From Methylobacterium sp. SyP6R (GTDB lineage Bacteria; Pseudomonadota; Alphaproteobacteria; Rhizobiales; Beijerinckiaceae), in the NCBI RefSeq assembly GCF_019216885.1, contig NZ_JAAQRC020000001.1, forward strand, positions 3,782,501-3,846,500: 64,000 nt of DNA. The letters run 5' to 3'. A model generated the notes under the pieces. The model did not search any database. It saw nothing but the letters and a program-made list of their open reading frames with translations, and was not told the origin of the DNA. This document shows positions 51,874-60,129 of the stretch, piece by piece (position 1 is the stretch's first letter; every line of letters starts with the position of its first letter). A program made the position numbers and the translations under genes.

Positions 51874-54399
51874 ATGATCCGCCGCCGGCTGAACGCCCTG
51901 CGGCGGGACGGGCTGTCGACGCAGGTCTACCTCGTCGCCCTGGCGATCGCGATGATCGGGCCCGGCCTGCTGTTCACCGCCGTGCTGCTCGGTCGCTACG
52001 CCTCCCTGGAGCGGGTGCGCTTCCAGCAGGATGCCCGCGAGAGCGTGCGCGGCATCGCGCTCAGCGTCGACCGGGACATGGCCGGGCTCGTCTCCGTGCT
52101 CCAGACCCTCGCGGCCTCGCCGCGGCTGCGGCAGGAGGGATTCGGCCATCACGGACTCGCCGGCTTCGAGACCCAGGCCCAGGCGGTGACGGAGGCGACG
52201 GGCTTCCGCCTCTCGCTGCGCCGGCCGGACGGCACCCAGCTCGTCAACACCGCCCTGCCCCACGGCGCGCCGCTGCCGCAGGACCCGCATCCCGAGGATG
52301 CCGCCGTGCTGGCGACGAAGCGCCCGGTGGTCGGCGACGTCCGGGCGGGCGCGCCCGGGCGGGCGCCGACCTACGACGTGGCGGTGCCGGTAATGGTCGG
52401 GGGCGCACCGGCCTACGTGCTCAGCCTCACGGTGCCGGTGGCGCGGCTGCACCAGATCCTGGTCCAGGATCTCGCGCCGGGCTGGACCACCGCGATCATC
52501 GACCGCAAGGGCCTGCTGCTCGCCCGCTCGGAGGATCAGGACAGCCTCGCCGGCCAGCCGATGCAGACCTCCTTGCGCGGCTCCCCGACCGGCGCCCCCG
52601 ACATCTGGGAGGGGGTCGACCGCCGCAAGCGGCCGGTCCTCTACGTCGAGACCACCGCGAAGGCGGCGGGCTGGACCGTCGGCGCCAGCATCCCCAAGCA
52701 GCAGGTCGAGGCGCCGCTGCGCCACTGGGTCCTGGCCTTCGGGGGGTTCGGGCTCCTGGCGCTGGCGGTGTCCTCCGTCCTGGCGGTGAAGCTGTGGGCG
52801 CGGGTCGCCGAGCCGCTGCGCCAGCTCGCACAAGCCGGCGGCGCGCTCGCCGTCGGCCAGCCGGTGCCGCGGGTCTCGACGCCGATCCGCGAGATCCGCC
52901 AGCTCGCCGACGTGCTGGCCGACGCCTCGCAGAGCCTGCGCCGGCGCATCGCCGAGCGCGACCAGGCGCTCGAGCAGCAGAGCCGCAGCCTCGCCGCCCT
53001 GCGCGAGAGCGAGGCGCGCTTCCGCCACATGGCCGATTCCGCCCCGGCCCTGATCTGGATGACCGACGAGGCCGGCGAGATCGTGTTCGCCAACCTCCAT
53101 TACGATTACCTGTTCGGCCGCTCGACCGAGACGCTGGCCGGGGGGCGCTGGCGCGAGGTCGTCCACCCGGACGACCTGCCCGGCTTCGCGGCGGCGTTCG
53201 AGACCGCATTCGCGGCGCGCACGCCCTTCCGCCACGCGATGCGGGTGATCGACCGGCACGGGGCGACGCGCTGGATCCTGTGCGAGGGGGTCGCCCGCCT
53301 CGACGATCACGGCCGCTTCCTCGGCTATACCGGCTGCAACGTCGACATCACCGAGGCCAAGGACGCCGAGACGGCGCTCCGCGAGGGCGAGGAGCGCCTG
53401 CGTCTGGCGCTCGCCGCCGGCCGGCTCGGCACCTGGGAGATCGACCTCGCCTCCGGGCAGCACCGCCTCTCGGCCCGCTCGGCCGAGATCTTCGGGGCCG
53501 CCCCGCTCTCGCACGAGGCCTGGACCCGCACCGTGCATCCGGAAGACCGGGCCCGGATCGAGGCGGCGCTCGCCGCCCTGCTGGCCGGGGATTCCGACTA
53601 CCGCACCGAGTTCCGGATCCGCCCGGACCATGCTCAGCTACGCTGGGTCAGCGCCCAGGCGATCGTGCAGCGCGATGCCGGCGGCCGGGCGCGCCGGGTG
53701 ATCGGCATCCACCAGGAGGTGACCGAGCGCAAGCGGGCCGAGGATCACCTGCGCCTCCTGGTGCACGAGCTGAACCACCGGGTGAAGAACACGCTGGCCA
53801 CCGTGCAGTCGATCGCGATGCAGAGCCTGCGCGGCCTCGACGGGCCGGCCGCCGCCGGGGCCAGGACGGCCTTCGAGGCGCGGCTGATCGCGCTCGCCCG
53901 CGTCCACGACGTGCTCACCCGCGAGAGCTGGGAGGGGGCGGAGCTGGCCGAGGTGGTGAAGGATGCGCTCGCGCCCCTCAACGGGCCGGGGGAGCGCTTC
54001 GTCGTCGGCGGCCCCGCCTTGCGCCTGCCGCCCCGCATCGCCCTGTCGATCGCCATGGCGCTGCACGAGCTCGCCACCAACGCGGTCAAGTACGGCGCCC
54101 TCTCGGTGCCGGCGGGCCAGGTCGCCCTGTCGTGGAGCGTCGCGGAGGGGCGTCTCGCCTTGCGCTGGCAGGAAAGCGGCGGGCCGCCGGTCGTCCCCCC
54201 GACCCGCACCGGCTTCGGCTCCCGCCTGATCGAGCGCAGCCTCGCCCGCGAGCTCGACGGCACCGTGAGCCTGAGCTTCCCGCGGGAGGGCGTGGTCTGC
54301 ACCATCGTGGCGCCGTTGGGGGAGCCTGAGGTGACGCAGCCGGACGCGCGGGAGGAGGAAACCGCGCCGGCCCGGCGCAGGGCGGCGGGGCAATCGTGA
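51874..54399 (+). CDS. HWE-family sensor histidine kinase with Cache-like sensor and PAS domains
   Basis: An 841-residue membrane kinase. Helix one (about 20-40) and helix two (about 288-307) enclose a periplasmic dCache-like domain (50-280, with TTAIIDRKGLLLARS). A HAMP-like segment (308-365) and two PAS domains (370-495 and 505-620) follow. The HWE core has H635 in HELNHRVKNTLATVQSIAM, N in HELATNAVKYGAL and GFGSRLIERSL. No receiver is present. Such kinases often feed the PhyR stress response or unknown orphans. The cyclase gene downstream is on the same strand after 485 bp of repeats. Confidence 0.9.
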   Translation: MIRRRLNALRRDGLSTQVYLVALAIAMIGPGLLFTAVLLGRYASLERVRFQQDARESVRGIALSVDRDMAGLVSVLQTLAASPRLRQEGFGHHGLAGFETQAQAVTEATGFRLSLRRPDGTQLVNTALPHGAPLPQDPHPEDAAVLATKRPVVGDVRAGAPGRAPTYDVAVPVMVGGAPAYVLSLTVPVARLHQILVQDLAPGWTTAIIDRKGLLLARSEDQDSLAGQPMQTSLRGSPTGAPDIWEGVDRRKRPVLYVETTAKAAGWTVGASIPKQQVEAPLRHWVLAFGGFGLLALAVSSVLAVKLWARVAEPLRQLAQAGGALAVGQPVPRVSTPIREIRQLADVLADASQSLRRRIAERDQALEQQSRSLAALRESEARFRHMADSAPALIWMTDEAGEIVFANLHYDYLFGRSTETLAGGRWREVVHPDDLPGFAAAFETAFAARTPFRHAMRVIDRHGATRWILCEGVARLDDHGRFLGYTGCNVDITEAKDAETALREGEERLRLALAAGRLGTWEIDLASGQHRLSARSAEIFGAAPLSHEAWTRTVHPEDRARIEAALAALLAGDSDYRTEFRIRPDHAQLRWVSAQAIVQRDAGGRARRVIGIHQEVTERKRAEDHLRLLVHELNHRVKNTLATVQSIAMQSLRGLDGPAAAGARTAFEARLIALARVHDVLTRESWEGAELAEVVKDALAPLNGPGERFVVGGPALRLPPRIALSIAMALHELATNAVKYGALSVPAGQVALSWSVAEGRLALRWQESGGPPVVPPTRTGFGSRLIERSLARELDGTVSLSFPREGVVCTIVAPLGEPEVTQPDAREEETAPARRRAAGQS

Positions 54400-54409
54400 G
54401 GTGCGGGGC

Positions 54410-54475
54410 TGTCCGGAGCAATTTTCGGAGACGACAATAGCGCGGGTATTCCCCTCTCCCCGCGGGCGGCTATCG
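54410..54475 (+). repeat. Family C-type repeat fragment
   Basis: GGCTGTCCGGAGCAATTTTC is followed by GACAATAGCGCGGGTATTCC and CCTCTCCCCGCGGGCGGC. The order resembles 37270-37300 and 61490-61550 (TCCGGGA, AATGGCGCGGG, CTCTCCCCGCGGGCGG). A reverse CCGCCCGCGGGGAGAGGG occurs at about 54692-54713, making a larger inverted frame around the family B palindrome. Confidence 0.65.
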
Positions 54476-54522
54476 CATTCACACATCTCGGTTCGAGCGT
54501 TCTCCCTCTCGAAGGTAGCGCG

Positions 54523-54635
54523 CCTCCCCTCCCCCTTGTGGGGAGGGGTATGGGGGTGGGGGTGGTACCGGATAGACCGCGCGCTTTACGCGGCACCACC
54601 CCCACCCCTAACCCCTCCCCACAAGGGGGAGGGGA
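54523..54635. repeat. Palindromic repeat, family B copy 2
   Basis: CCTCCCCTCCCCCTTGTGGG, then GGGTGGGGGTGGTACCG, a loop of about 25 nt and CGGCACCACCCCCACCCC, ending in the complement CTCCCCACAAGGGGGAGGGG. It matches copy 1 at 12815 block by block. It and its flanks fill the gap 54400-54884, where no gene was seen. Confidence 0.88.
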
Positions 54636-54884
54636 AAGCGCCCATATTTCCAGAGGGTTAGCTCTCGGAGGAGAAGTGTGAATCCGCTCGCCGCCCGCGG
54701 GGAGAGGGGGCGGCCCGCACCGGTCTGATCATCGGACCTTCCCTAAGAGAAATCCATAAACCCCGAAGACTCCTGCGTCGGAGCGGAAGTAAGCCGCCCG
54801 GTCGATGGCCGGCGGCGAAAACTCTCCCATATCGCCTGGGAAAGCCGAGGGCCCGTCCCGCGCCCGGCGCCGGACGGATCACCG

Positions 54885-56216
54885 ATGACCCCAGACCCGA
54901 CGCAAAGCCCCGCGCCCCGCCGGCCGCTCCGCGCGCGGCTCGGCCCCGTGCGCAGCCGGGCCGGGCTGACCACCGCGGGGGCCGCCCTGCTGCTGCTGGT
55001 GGGCTCCGCCAACGGGCTGCTGCTGGCCTGGCAGAGCACCGTCCAGCACCGCATCACCCACACGCTGTCGGTCGACCGGACCCTGATGCAGGTGCTGGCC
55101 GACCTCCTCGACAGCGAGACCGGGCAGCGCGGCTACCTCCTGACCGGTGATTCCTCCTTCCTGGTGCCCTACACCGCCGGCCAGGCCCGGATCGCCGCGG
55201 AGCTGCCGGTGCTGGACGCCGAGCTGCGCGGCTCGGCCCCCCAGGAGGCCCGCCTGAAGGCGCTGCGCCCCGCCATCGCCCGCAAGTTCGTCGAACTCGA
55301 CCGGACGCTCGCCCTCGACCGGGCCGGCGACCGCGACGGGGCGCTGGCCCTGGTGCGGGCGGGCGAGGGCAAGACCGAGATGGACGAGATCCGCCGGATC
55401 ATCGAGGCGATGCGCGCCCAGGAGGACGAGGTGCTGCTGGGCTACCAGCGGCACGCCCACGGAATCGAGGCGATGGTGGGCATCGGCAGCGTGGTGTCGG
55501 TCGGCATCATGGCGCTGCTCGCGGTGCTGGCCCTGCGCGAGACGGCGCGGCGGGCGGCCCTGTCGCGCTTCCTGCCCGCCGAGTTGGCGCCGCTCCTGGA
55601 GCGCGGCGGCAGCATGGCGCAGGGCGGCGGCCTGCGGCTCGGCGAGCGTCGCCACGCGGCCATCGCCTTCGTCGACATGCGCGGCTCCACCACGATCGCC
55701 GAGCGGGCCGATCCCGAGACGGTGGCGATCCTGGTCACGGGGTTCCGCCGCTGCGTCGCCCAGGCCGCCCGGGAGACCGGGGGCGTGATCGACAAGTTCA
55801 TGGGCGACGGTGCGCTCGTGGTGTTCGGCGTGCCAGAGGCGCGGGCGGAGGCCGCCGCTCAAGGACTCGCCTTCGCGGAGCGGCTAGAGGAAGGGGTGGC
55901 GGCGTGGAACGCCGAATCGGGCGAAGCACCGGTGCGAATCGGCATCGGGGTGCATTGCGGCGAGGTGTTCGTCGGCGTGGTCGGCGACGACGACCGGCTC
56001 GAATTCACCGTGCTCGGCGACGCGGTCAACGTCGCGGCCCGGCTCGAACAGGCGACCAAGACCTTCGGGACCACCACCCTGGTGTCGCAGGCGGCGCTCG
56101 ATGCGGCTCAGGTCTCCGGCGGGGCTTGGGCCTCCGGCGAGGCCTGGCGCGAGGTCAGCCGCCAGCCCCTGCGCGGCCGGCGGGAGGCCTTCCCGATCTA
56201 CGGCCGGGCGGCCTGA
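54885..56216 (+). CDS. Class III adenylate/guanylate cyclase with CHASE3 sensor
   Basis: A 443-residue protein. Helix one (about 28-48) and helix two (about 198-218) bound a CHASE3-type periplasmic helix bundle (LADLLDSETGQRGYLLTGD). The cyclase domain (252-440) has metal Asp D264 in AFVDMRGSTT and D308 in IDKFMGDG with K304, and transition-state residues N382 and R386 in VLGDAVNVAARLE. All catalytic residues are kept. D379 at the base-specifying position favours ATP, hence cAMP. Confidence 0.92.
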   Translation: MTPDPTQSPAPRRPLRARLGPVRSRAGLTTAGAALLLLVGSANGLLLAWQSTVQHRITHTLSVDRTLMQVLADLLDSETGQRGYLLTGDSSFLVPYTAGQARIAAELPVLDAELRGSAPQEARLKALRPAIARKFVELDRTLALDRAGDRDGALALVRAGEGKTEMDEIRRIIEAMRAQEDEVLLGYQRHAHGIEAMVGIGSVVSVGIMALLAVLALRETARRAALSRFLPAELAPLLERGGSMAQGGGLRLGERRHAAIAFVDMRGSTTIAERADPETVAILVTGFRRCVAQAARETGGVIDKFMGDGALVVFGVPEARAEAAAQGLAFAERLEEGVAAWNAESGEAPVRIGIGVHCGEVFVGVVGDDDRLEFTVLGDAVNVAARLEQATKTFGTTTLVSQAALDAAQVSGGAWASGEAWREVSRQPLRGRREAFPIYGRAA

Positions 56217-56271
56217 GAGCGATGTGGGGAAAAATGGCGCGGGACGGGGTAGCGGTCCCGGCCGGCCTCTG

Positions 56272-56655
56272 CTATCGCAGCCGCCCTGGCCGGGTCGGCT
56301 CGAAGACGATCCGGCGGTGGAAGGCGCACCAGCTCTTGCCGTCCTGCACCGGCGCCCCGCAGCAGACCGCACGGTCGTTCGGTTCGCCGATGATGAACTT
56401 GCACACGAAGGCGCCCGATTGGGCGAACGGAACCCGGAGGCTCGGAGAGGGCTCCTCGACGGCGTCTGCGGTCACGATATGCGACATGCGCACGAGCTGG
56501 TTCATCGGGTACTGACTCGCTGGCCTTCCGCCACCCTCGACCAGAAGGGCACCGGGCCGGTTCGTTGCGGGCAGGTCCGTCACCGGATGCTCCACCCATG
56601 AGATCCGCGCCCCTGTCGACCCGCGCACACGCGTCGCAGGGGCAGCGGTGTTCAT
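56272..56655 (-). CDS. Small protein with GcrA-like C-terminal Cys/His motif
   Basis: A 127-residue protein. The first 80 residues show no recognised domain. The C-terminus CKFIIGEPNDRAVCCGAPVQ with WCAFHRRIVF (C85, C98, C99, C110, H113) resembles the end of GcrA (C-x-W-P-I-G-D-P ... C-G ... Y-C-x-x-H), the CcrM-linked cell-cycle regulator. The GcrA N-terminal helix-turn-helix is missing. ATG 56655 is preferred; ATG 56700 adds 15 residues. It is divergent from the PiT transporter. Confidence 0.6.
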   Translation of the reverse strand: MNTAAPATRVRGSTGARISWVEHPVTDLPATNRPGALLVEGGGRPASQYPMNQLVRMSHIVTADAVEEPSPSLRVPFAQSGAFVCKFIIGEPNDRAVCCGAPVQDGKSWCAFHRRIVFEPTRPGRLR

Positions 56656-56829
56656 ACGAATTTGGGGTTGCGTCTCGCAGAACGCAAGCCCCTTAAGCAT
56701 TTACGCGTGGTTTTCGACAGCCGGGGCGGGTTCGCGAAGGCCCTGTCAGCCCTTGCCGCGTCATCGACTTGCCATCCGGGCGCCCTATCCTTGGCGGATC
56801 GCCGCCACGAGTCTGCCCACGGGTCCGCC

Positions 56830-58476
56830 ATGTCCGACGCCGCCCTCGCCCCCGACCGCGCCGGCGCGGCGCATGGTCACGCCCGGCCCGGCCGCCGGTT
56901 CGACCATCGCGTCCACCCGGCGGCGACGATCGGCTTCCTGGCCGTGCTGGCCGCCGGCCTCGCCTATGGCGGCACCAACCTCCTCGCCGACATGCAGCGG
57001 GCCGGCCAGCCGCCGCTCGCGCTGGGGGCCTTCGCGCTCCTCGGCCTCGCCCTCCTGATCGCGCTCGCCTTCGAGTTCGTGAACGGGTTTCACGATACCG
57101 CCAACGCGGTGGCGACGGTGATCTACACCCACTCGATGCCGCCGCTCGTCGCGGTGATCTGGTCCGGCGCCTTCAACTTCCTGGGCGTCATGGCCTCGAC
57201 GGGTGCGGTCGCCTACAGCGTCGTGACCCTGCTGCCGGTCGAGCTGATCCTCCAGGTCGGCTCGGGGGCCGGCTACGCGATGATCTTCGCCCTCCTGCTC
57301 GCCGCGATCGTGTGGAACCTCGGCACCTGGGCCCTCGGCCTGCCGAATTCCTCGTCGCACGCGCTGATCGGCTCGGTGATCGGCGTCGGCCTCGCCAACC
57401 AGCTGATGGCGCCGGGCCATGCGGCCTCCGGCGTCGCCTGGGGACAGGCGGCGAGCGTGCTCGAATCGTTGCTGTTCAGCCCTCTCGTCGGCTTCGTCTG
57501 CGCCGCCGGGCTGCTCCTCGTGCTCAAGCGCCTGGTGCGCCGGCCCGACCTCTACCGCGCACCGGAGGGCGAGGCGCCGCCGCCCCTTTGGATCCGCGGC
57601 CTGCTGATCCTCACCTGCACCGGCGTGTCCTTCGCGCATGGCGGCAATGACGGCCAGAAGGGCATGGGGCTGATCATGCTGATCCTGATCGGCGCCGCCC
57701 CCACGGCCTACGCGCTCAACCGCACCATGCCGGATTCGAGCACACAAGCCTTCGTGCAGGGCTCGGAGAGCGCGAGCCGGGTGTTTCGCGACCATGCCGG
57801 CGGGGCCCCGATCCCGGACGCGGCGCGGGCCCGGGCCCAGGTCGGCGAGGCCTTGAAGGCGGAATCACCGGCCAAGGCGCTCGCCGCGCCGGACGCCTTC
57901 GCGGCGCTCGCCGGCCTCGCGGACGACATCGCCGGGCAAGTGAAGAATTACGGCGCCATCCGCCACGTGCCGGCGGAGGCGACGCCGAACCTGCGCGCCG
58001 ACATGTATCTCGCGAGCGACGCGGTGCGGCTCCTCACCGGCGAGCACTCGCCGCTCCGTGACACCGAGAAGGCGACCCTGACGGCCTATCGGCACACCCT
58101 CGACGACGGCACCCGGTACATCCCGACCTGGGTCAAGGTCGTGGTCGCCCTGGCGCTCGGCCTCGGCACGATGGTGGGCTGGAAGCGGATCGTCGTCACG
58201 GTCGGCGAGCGCATCGGCAAGCAGCATCTGACCTACGCGCAGGGCGCCTCGGCCGAGGCGGTCGCCGCCGGCACGATCGGGCTCGCCGAAGCCTACGGCC
58301 TGCCGGTCTCGACCACCCACATCCTGTCGAGCGGCGTCGCCGGCACGATGTGGGCCAACGGCACCGGCCTGCAGATGACGACGGTGCGCAACCTGGCGCT
58401 CGCCTGGATCCTGACCCTGCCGGCGGCGATCACCCTGGCGGGTGGCTTGTATTGGGGACTGCGGCAGGTGTTCTGA
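56830..58476 (+). CDS. PiT family inorganic phosphate transporter
   Basis: A 548-residue transporter with about ten to twelve helices. The repeated family motifs are EFVNGFHDTANAVATVIYTH and SFAHGGNDGQKGMGLIML; further sites are LPNSSSHALIGSVIG and LPVSTTHILSSGVAGTM. A loop of about 150 residues (300-440) without helices lies between halves. It moves phosphate as a metal-phosphate complex or with cations. ATG 56830 follows a non-coding-like upstream stretch. Confidence 0.93.
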   Translation: MSDAALAPDRAGAAHGHARPGRRFDHRVHPAATIGFLAVLAAGLAYGGTNLLADMQRAGQPPLALGAFALLGLALLIALAFEFVNGFHDTANAVATVIYTHSMPPLVAVIWSGAFNFLGVMASTGAVAYSVVTLLPVELILQVGSGAGYAMIFALLLAAIVWNLGTWALGLPNSSSHALIGSVIGVGLANQLMAPGHAASGVAWGQAASVLESLLFSPLVGFVCAAGLLLVLKRLVRRPDLYRAPEGEAPPPLWIRGLLILTCTGVSFAHGGNDGQKGMGLIMLILIGAAPTAYALNRTMPDSSTQAFVQGSESASRVFRDHAGGAPIPDAARARAQVGEALKAESPAKALAAPDAFAALAGLADDIAGQVKNYGAIRHVPAEATPNLRADMYLASDAVRLLTGEHSPLRDTEKATLTAYRHTLDDGTRYIPTWVKVVVALALGLGTMVGWKRIVVTVGERIGKQHLTYAQGASAEAVAAGTIGLAEAYGLPVSTTHILSSGVAGTMWANGTGLQMTTVRNLALAWILTLPAAITLAGGLYWGLRQVF

Positions 58477-58528
58477 CGCAGGACAAGCATTCCGGGACAG
58501 GTGACGGCATCGGCATTCCCACCCGCGA

Positions 58529-58581
58529 CCTCATCCTGAGGTGTCAGTCGATCTTCGATCGACTGACACCTCAGGATGAGG
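58529..58581. repeat. Palindromic repeat, family A copy 6, perfect 25-bp arms
   Basis: The left arm (58529-58553, starting CCTCATCCTGAGGTGTCAGT) and the right arm (58557-58581) are exact complements around a TTC loop. It lies in the convergent space between the PiT and GntR genes and may end both transcripts. Confidence 0.9.
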
Positions 58582-58646
58582 CTGGGGAATGGGATTGTCC
58601 GTCGTGTTTATTTTACGTCGTGCAATATTTTTGCTGAAGCAAGCAT

Positions 58647-59351
58647 TCAATCCGCAACCGCCGACTTCCGATAAATCTCGACCAGCGAGCGGCCCGCATG
58701 CTCGACATGGATCCGCAGCAGGTTCGCCGCCGCGACGATCTCCCCCGCCTCGCACAGGTCGAGGATCGTGGTGTGCTCCATGTCGGCGCGGGCGACGTCG
58801 CCGGTGACGGAGAGTTGCAGGCGGGTCGGGCGGTCGCAATCCTGGAGCAGGCCGGCGACGATCGAGAGCGAGCGCGGCCGGCCGGCATGGCGCAGGAGGC
58901 CGAGATGGAAGCGCCGGTTCAGCTCGCCCCAATGCGCGACCTCACCGGCCGCAAGCGCCGCGCTGTACTCGTCGCGCAAGGCGCGCAGCTCCAAAAAATC
59001 CTCCTGGGTCAGATGACGGGCCGAGAGGATCAGCAATTGCGGCTCCAGGGAGACGCGGAGCTGAAACACGTCCTCGATCTCCTCGACCGAGAGCCCCGAG
59101 ACCACCGCGCCGCGATGCGGCACGATCTTGACGAGGCCGCCGGCTTCGAGTTGCAGCAGCGCCTCGCGGATCGGGATCCGGCTGATGCCGAACTCCTCCG
59201 CCAGGGCGTCCTGGCGCAGCTGGAAGCCCGGCGCCAGGGTGCCCGAGAGGATGCGCTGGCGCAGGGCCTCGGCCACCGCCGCCGAGACGGTGCGGTGCCG
59301 CAGGCCCTCGGGGGAGGACAGGCCGGTCGTCCGGCGCGCCGTCACGGCCAT
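58647..59351 (-). CDS. GntR family regulator, FadR/FCD subfamily
   Basis: A 234-residue regulator. The winged helix (about 20-88) has LRQRILSGTLAPGFQL, then EEFGISRIPIREALLQLE and PHRGAVV. The FCD domain (100-225) shows the metal-site His/Asp pattern (RRFHLGLLRHAG, DMEHTTILDL, LRIHVEHAGRSL). Members sense small organic acids. An operator-like palindrome overlaps its promoter. Nearby sugar-acid genes (61789-64000) are possible targets. Confidence 0.92.
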   Translation of the reverse strand: MAVTARRTTGLSSPEGLRHRTVSAAVAEALRQRILSGTLAPGFQLRQDALAEEFGISRIPIREALLQLEAGGLVKIVPHRGAVVSGLSVEEIEDVFQLRVSLEPQLLILSARHLTQEDFLELRALRDEYSAALAAGEVAHWGELNRRFHLGLLRHAGRPRSLSIVAGLLQDCDRPTRLQLSVTGDVARADMEHTTILDLCEAGEIVAAANLLRIHVEHAGRSLVEIYRKSAVAD

Positions 59352-59378
59352 GCTCGCATCCTCGCTGGTTCAGTCGAA

Positions 59379-59408
59379 CGTATATTGTATACGATCCGGG
59401 ATTTTCAA
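59379..59408 (-). promoter_or_regulatory. gntR promoter with overlapping operator
   Basis: On the minus strand, -35 TTGAAA (59403-59408) and -10 TATACG (59379-59384) are 18 bp apart. The -10 is part of a perfect inverted repeat CGTATA-CAA-TATACG (59379-59393), of the type bound by FCD-family GntR proteins (NTTGTATACAAN-like). The gntR ATG is at 59351. Self-repression is the simple reading. Confidence 0.7.
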
Positions 59409-59413
59409 GCCGG

Positions 59414-59965
59414 TCAGAAGGTCGGCGGCGTGCAGGCGCTCACCACCTCGCAGGGATTCGGGCCGATGCAGCGGAAGCGGTGCGGCCGGCGGCTGGAGAA
59501 GTAATAGGCATCGCCCGGCCCGAGCACCCGGCGCTCGTCGTCCACCGTCACCTCCAGCCGCCCCGAGAGCACGATGCCGCCCTCCTCGCCGTCATGGACC
59601 AGCGGCACGCGGCCGGTATCCGCGCCGGGCTCGTAGCGCTCCTTGAGAAGTTGCAGGGCGCGGCCGAACAGGGTGTCGCCGACCTGGCGGTAGGAGATCC
59701 GCCCCTTGCCGATCTCGACCAGCTCCTCGCTGGCATAGAACGCCTTCTCGGTCCGCTCCGGCGTCAGGGAGAAGAACTCGGCGAGCCCGATCGGCACCGC
59801 GTCGAGGATGCGCTTGAGGGCGCCGACCGACGGGTTGGTCTGGCCCGATTCGATCAGCGAGATCGTCGAGTTCACCACCCCGGCGCGCTTCGCCAGCGCC
59901 CGCTGCGACAGGCCGTGCAGGAGGCGCACATGGCGCAGGCGCGCGCCCACCTCGTCGTTGGTCAC
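59414..59965 (-). CDS. XRE-cupin transcriptional regulator (PuuR-like)
   Basis: A 183-residue protein. The helix-turn-helix (5-60) reads LRHVRLLHGLSQRALAKRAG and NSTISLIESGQTNPSV. The cupin_2 domain (105-180) has VHDGEEGGIVLSGRLEV and GPGDAYYFSSRRPHRF. The GTG at 59965 is used because the family starts here. It is divergent from an omega-aminotransferase gene, as PuuR-type regulators often are with polyamine or amine genes. It probably senses an amine or amino acid. Confidence 0.9.
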   Translation of the reverse strand: MTNDEVGARLRHVRLLHGLSQRALAKRAGVVNSTISLIESGQTNPSVGALKRILDAVPIGLAEFFSLTPERTEKAFYASEELVEIGKGRISYRQVGDTLFGRALQLLKERYEPGADTGRVPLVHDGEEGGIVLSGRLEVTVDDERRVLGPGDAYYFSSRRPHRFRCIGPNPCEVVSACTPPTF

Positions 59966-59985
59966 CCCGGCTCCCCTGTTGAGGC

Positions 59986-60004
59986 TGTTGCGGATCGGGC
60001 AACA
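59986..60004. promoter_or_regulatory. Candidate operator between XRE and aminotransferase genes
   Basis: TGTTGC-N7-GCAACA, perfect 6-bp arms, 21 bp upstream of the XRE start. On the minus strand a TTGACG at 60026-60031 may be the -35 of the XRE promoter, placing the dyad over the initiation region. A second, imperfect dyad (GTCTGGGG...CCCCAGAC) lies at 60083-60107 ahead of the aminotransferase. Confidence 0.5.
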
Positions 60005-60129
60005 CCTTAACCACGCAGCATGGTCCGTCAAAGGGTTGCGCCGACCCAGAAAAGGACTTGTTGCCCGTGCCGGAACGGTCTTGTCTGGGGGCGAAACCGC
60101 CCCAGACGACCCCGCCGGAGCCCCCCGCC

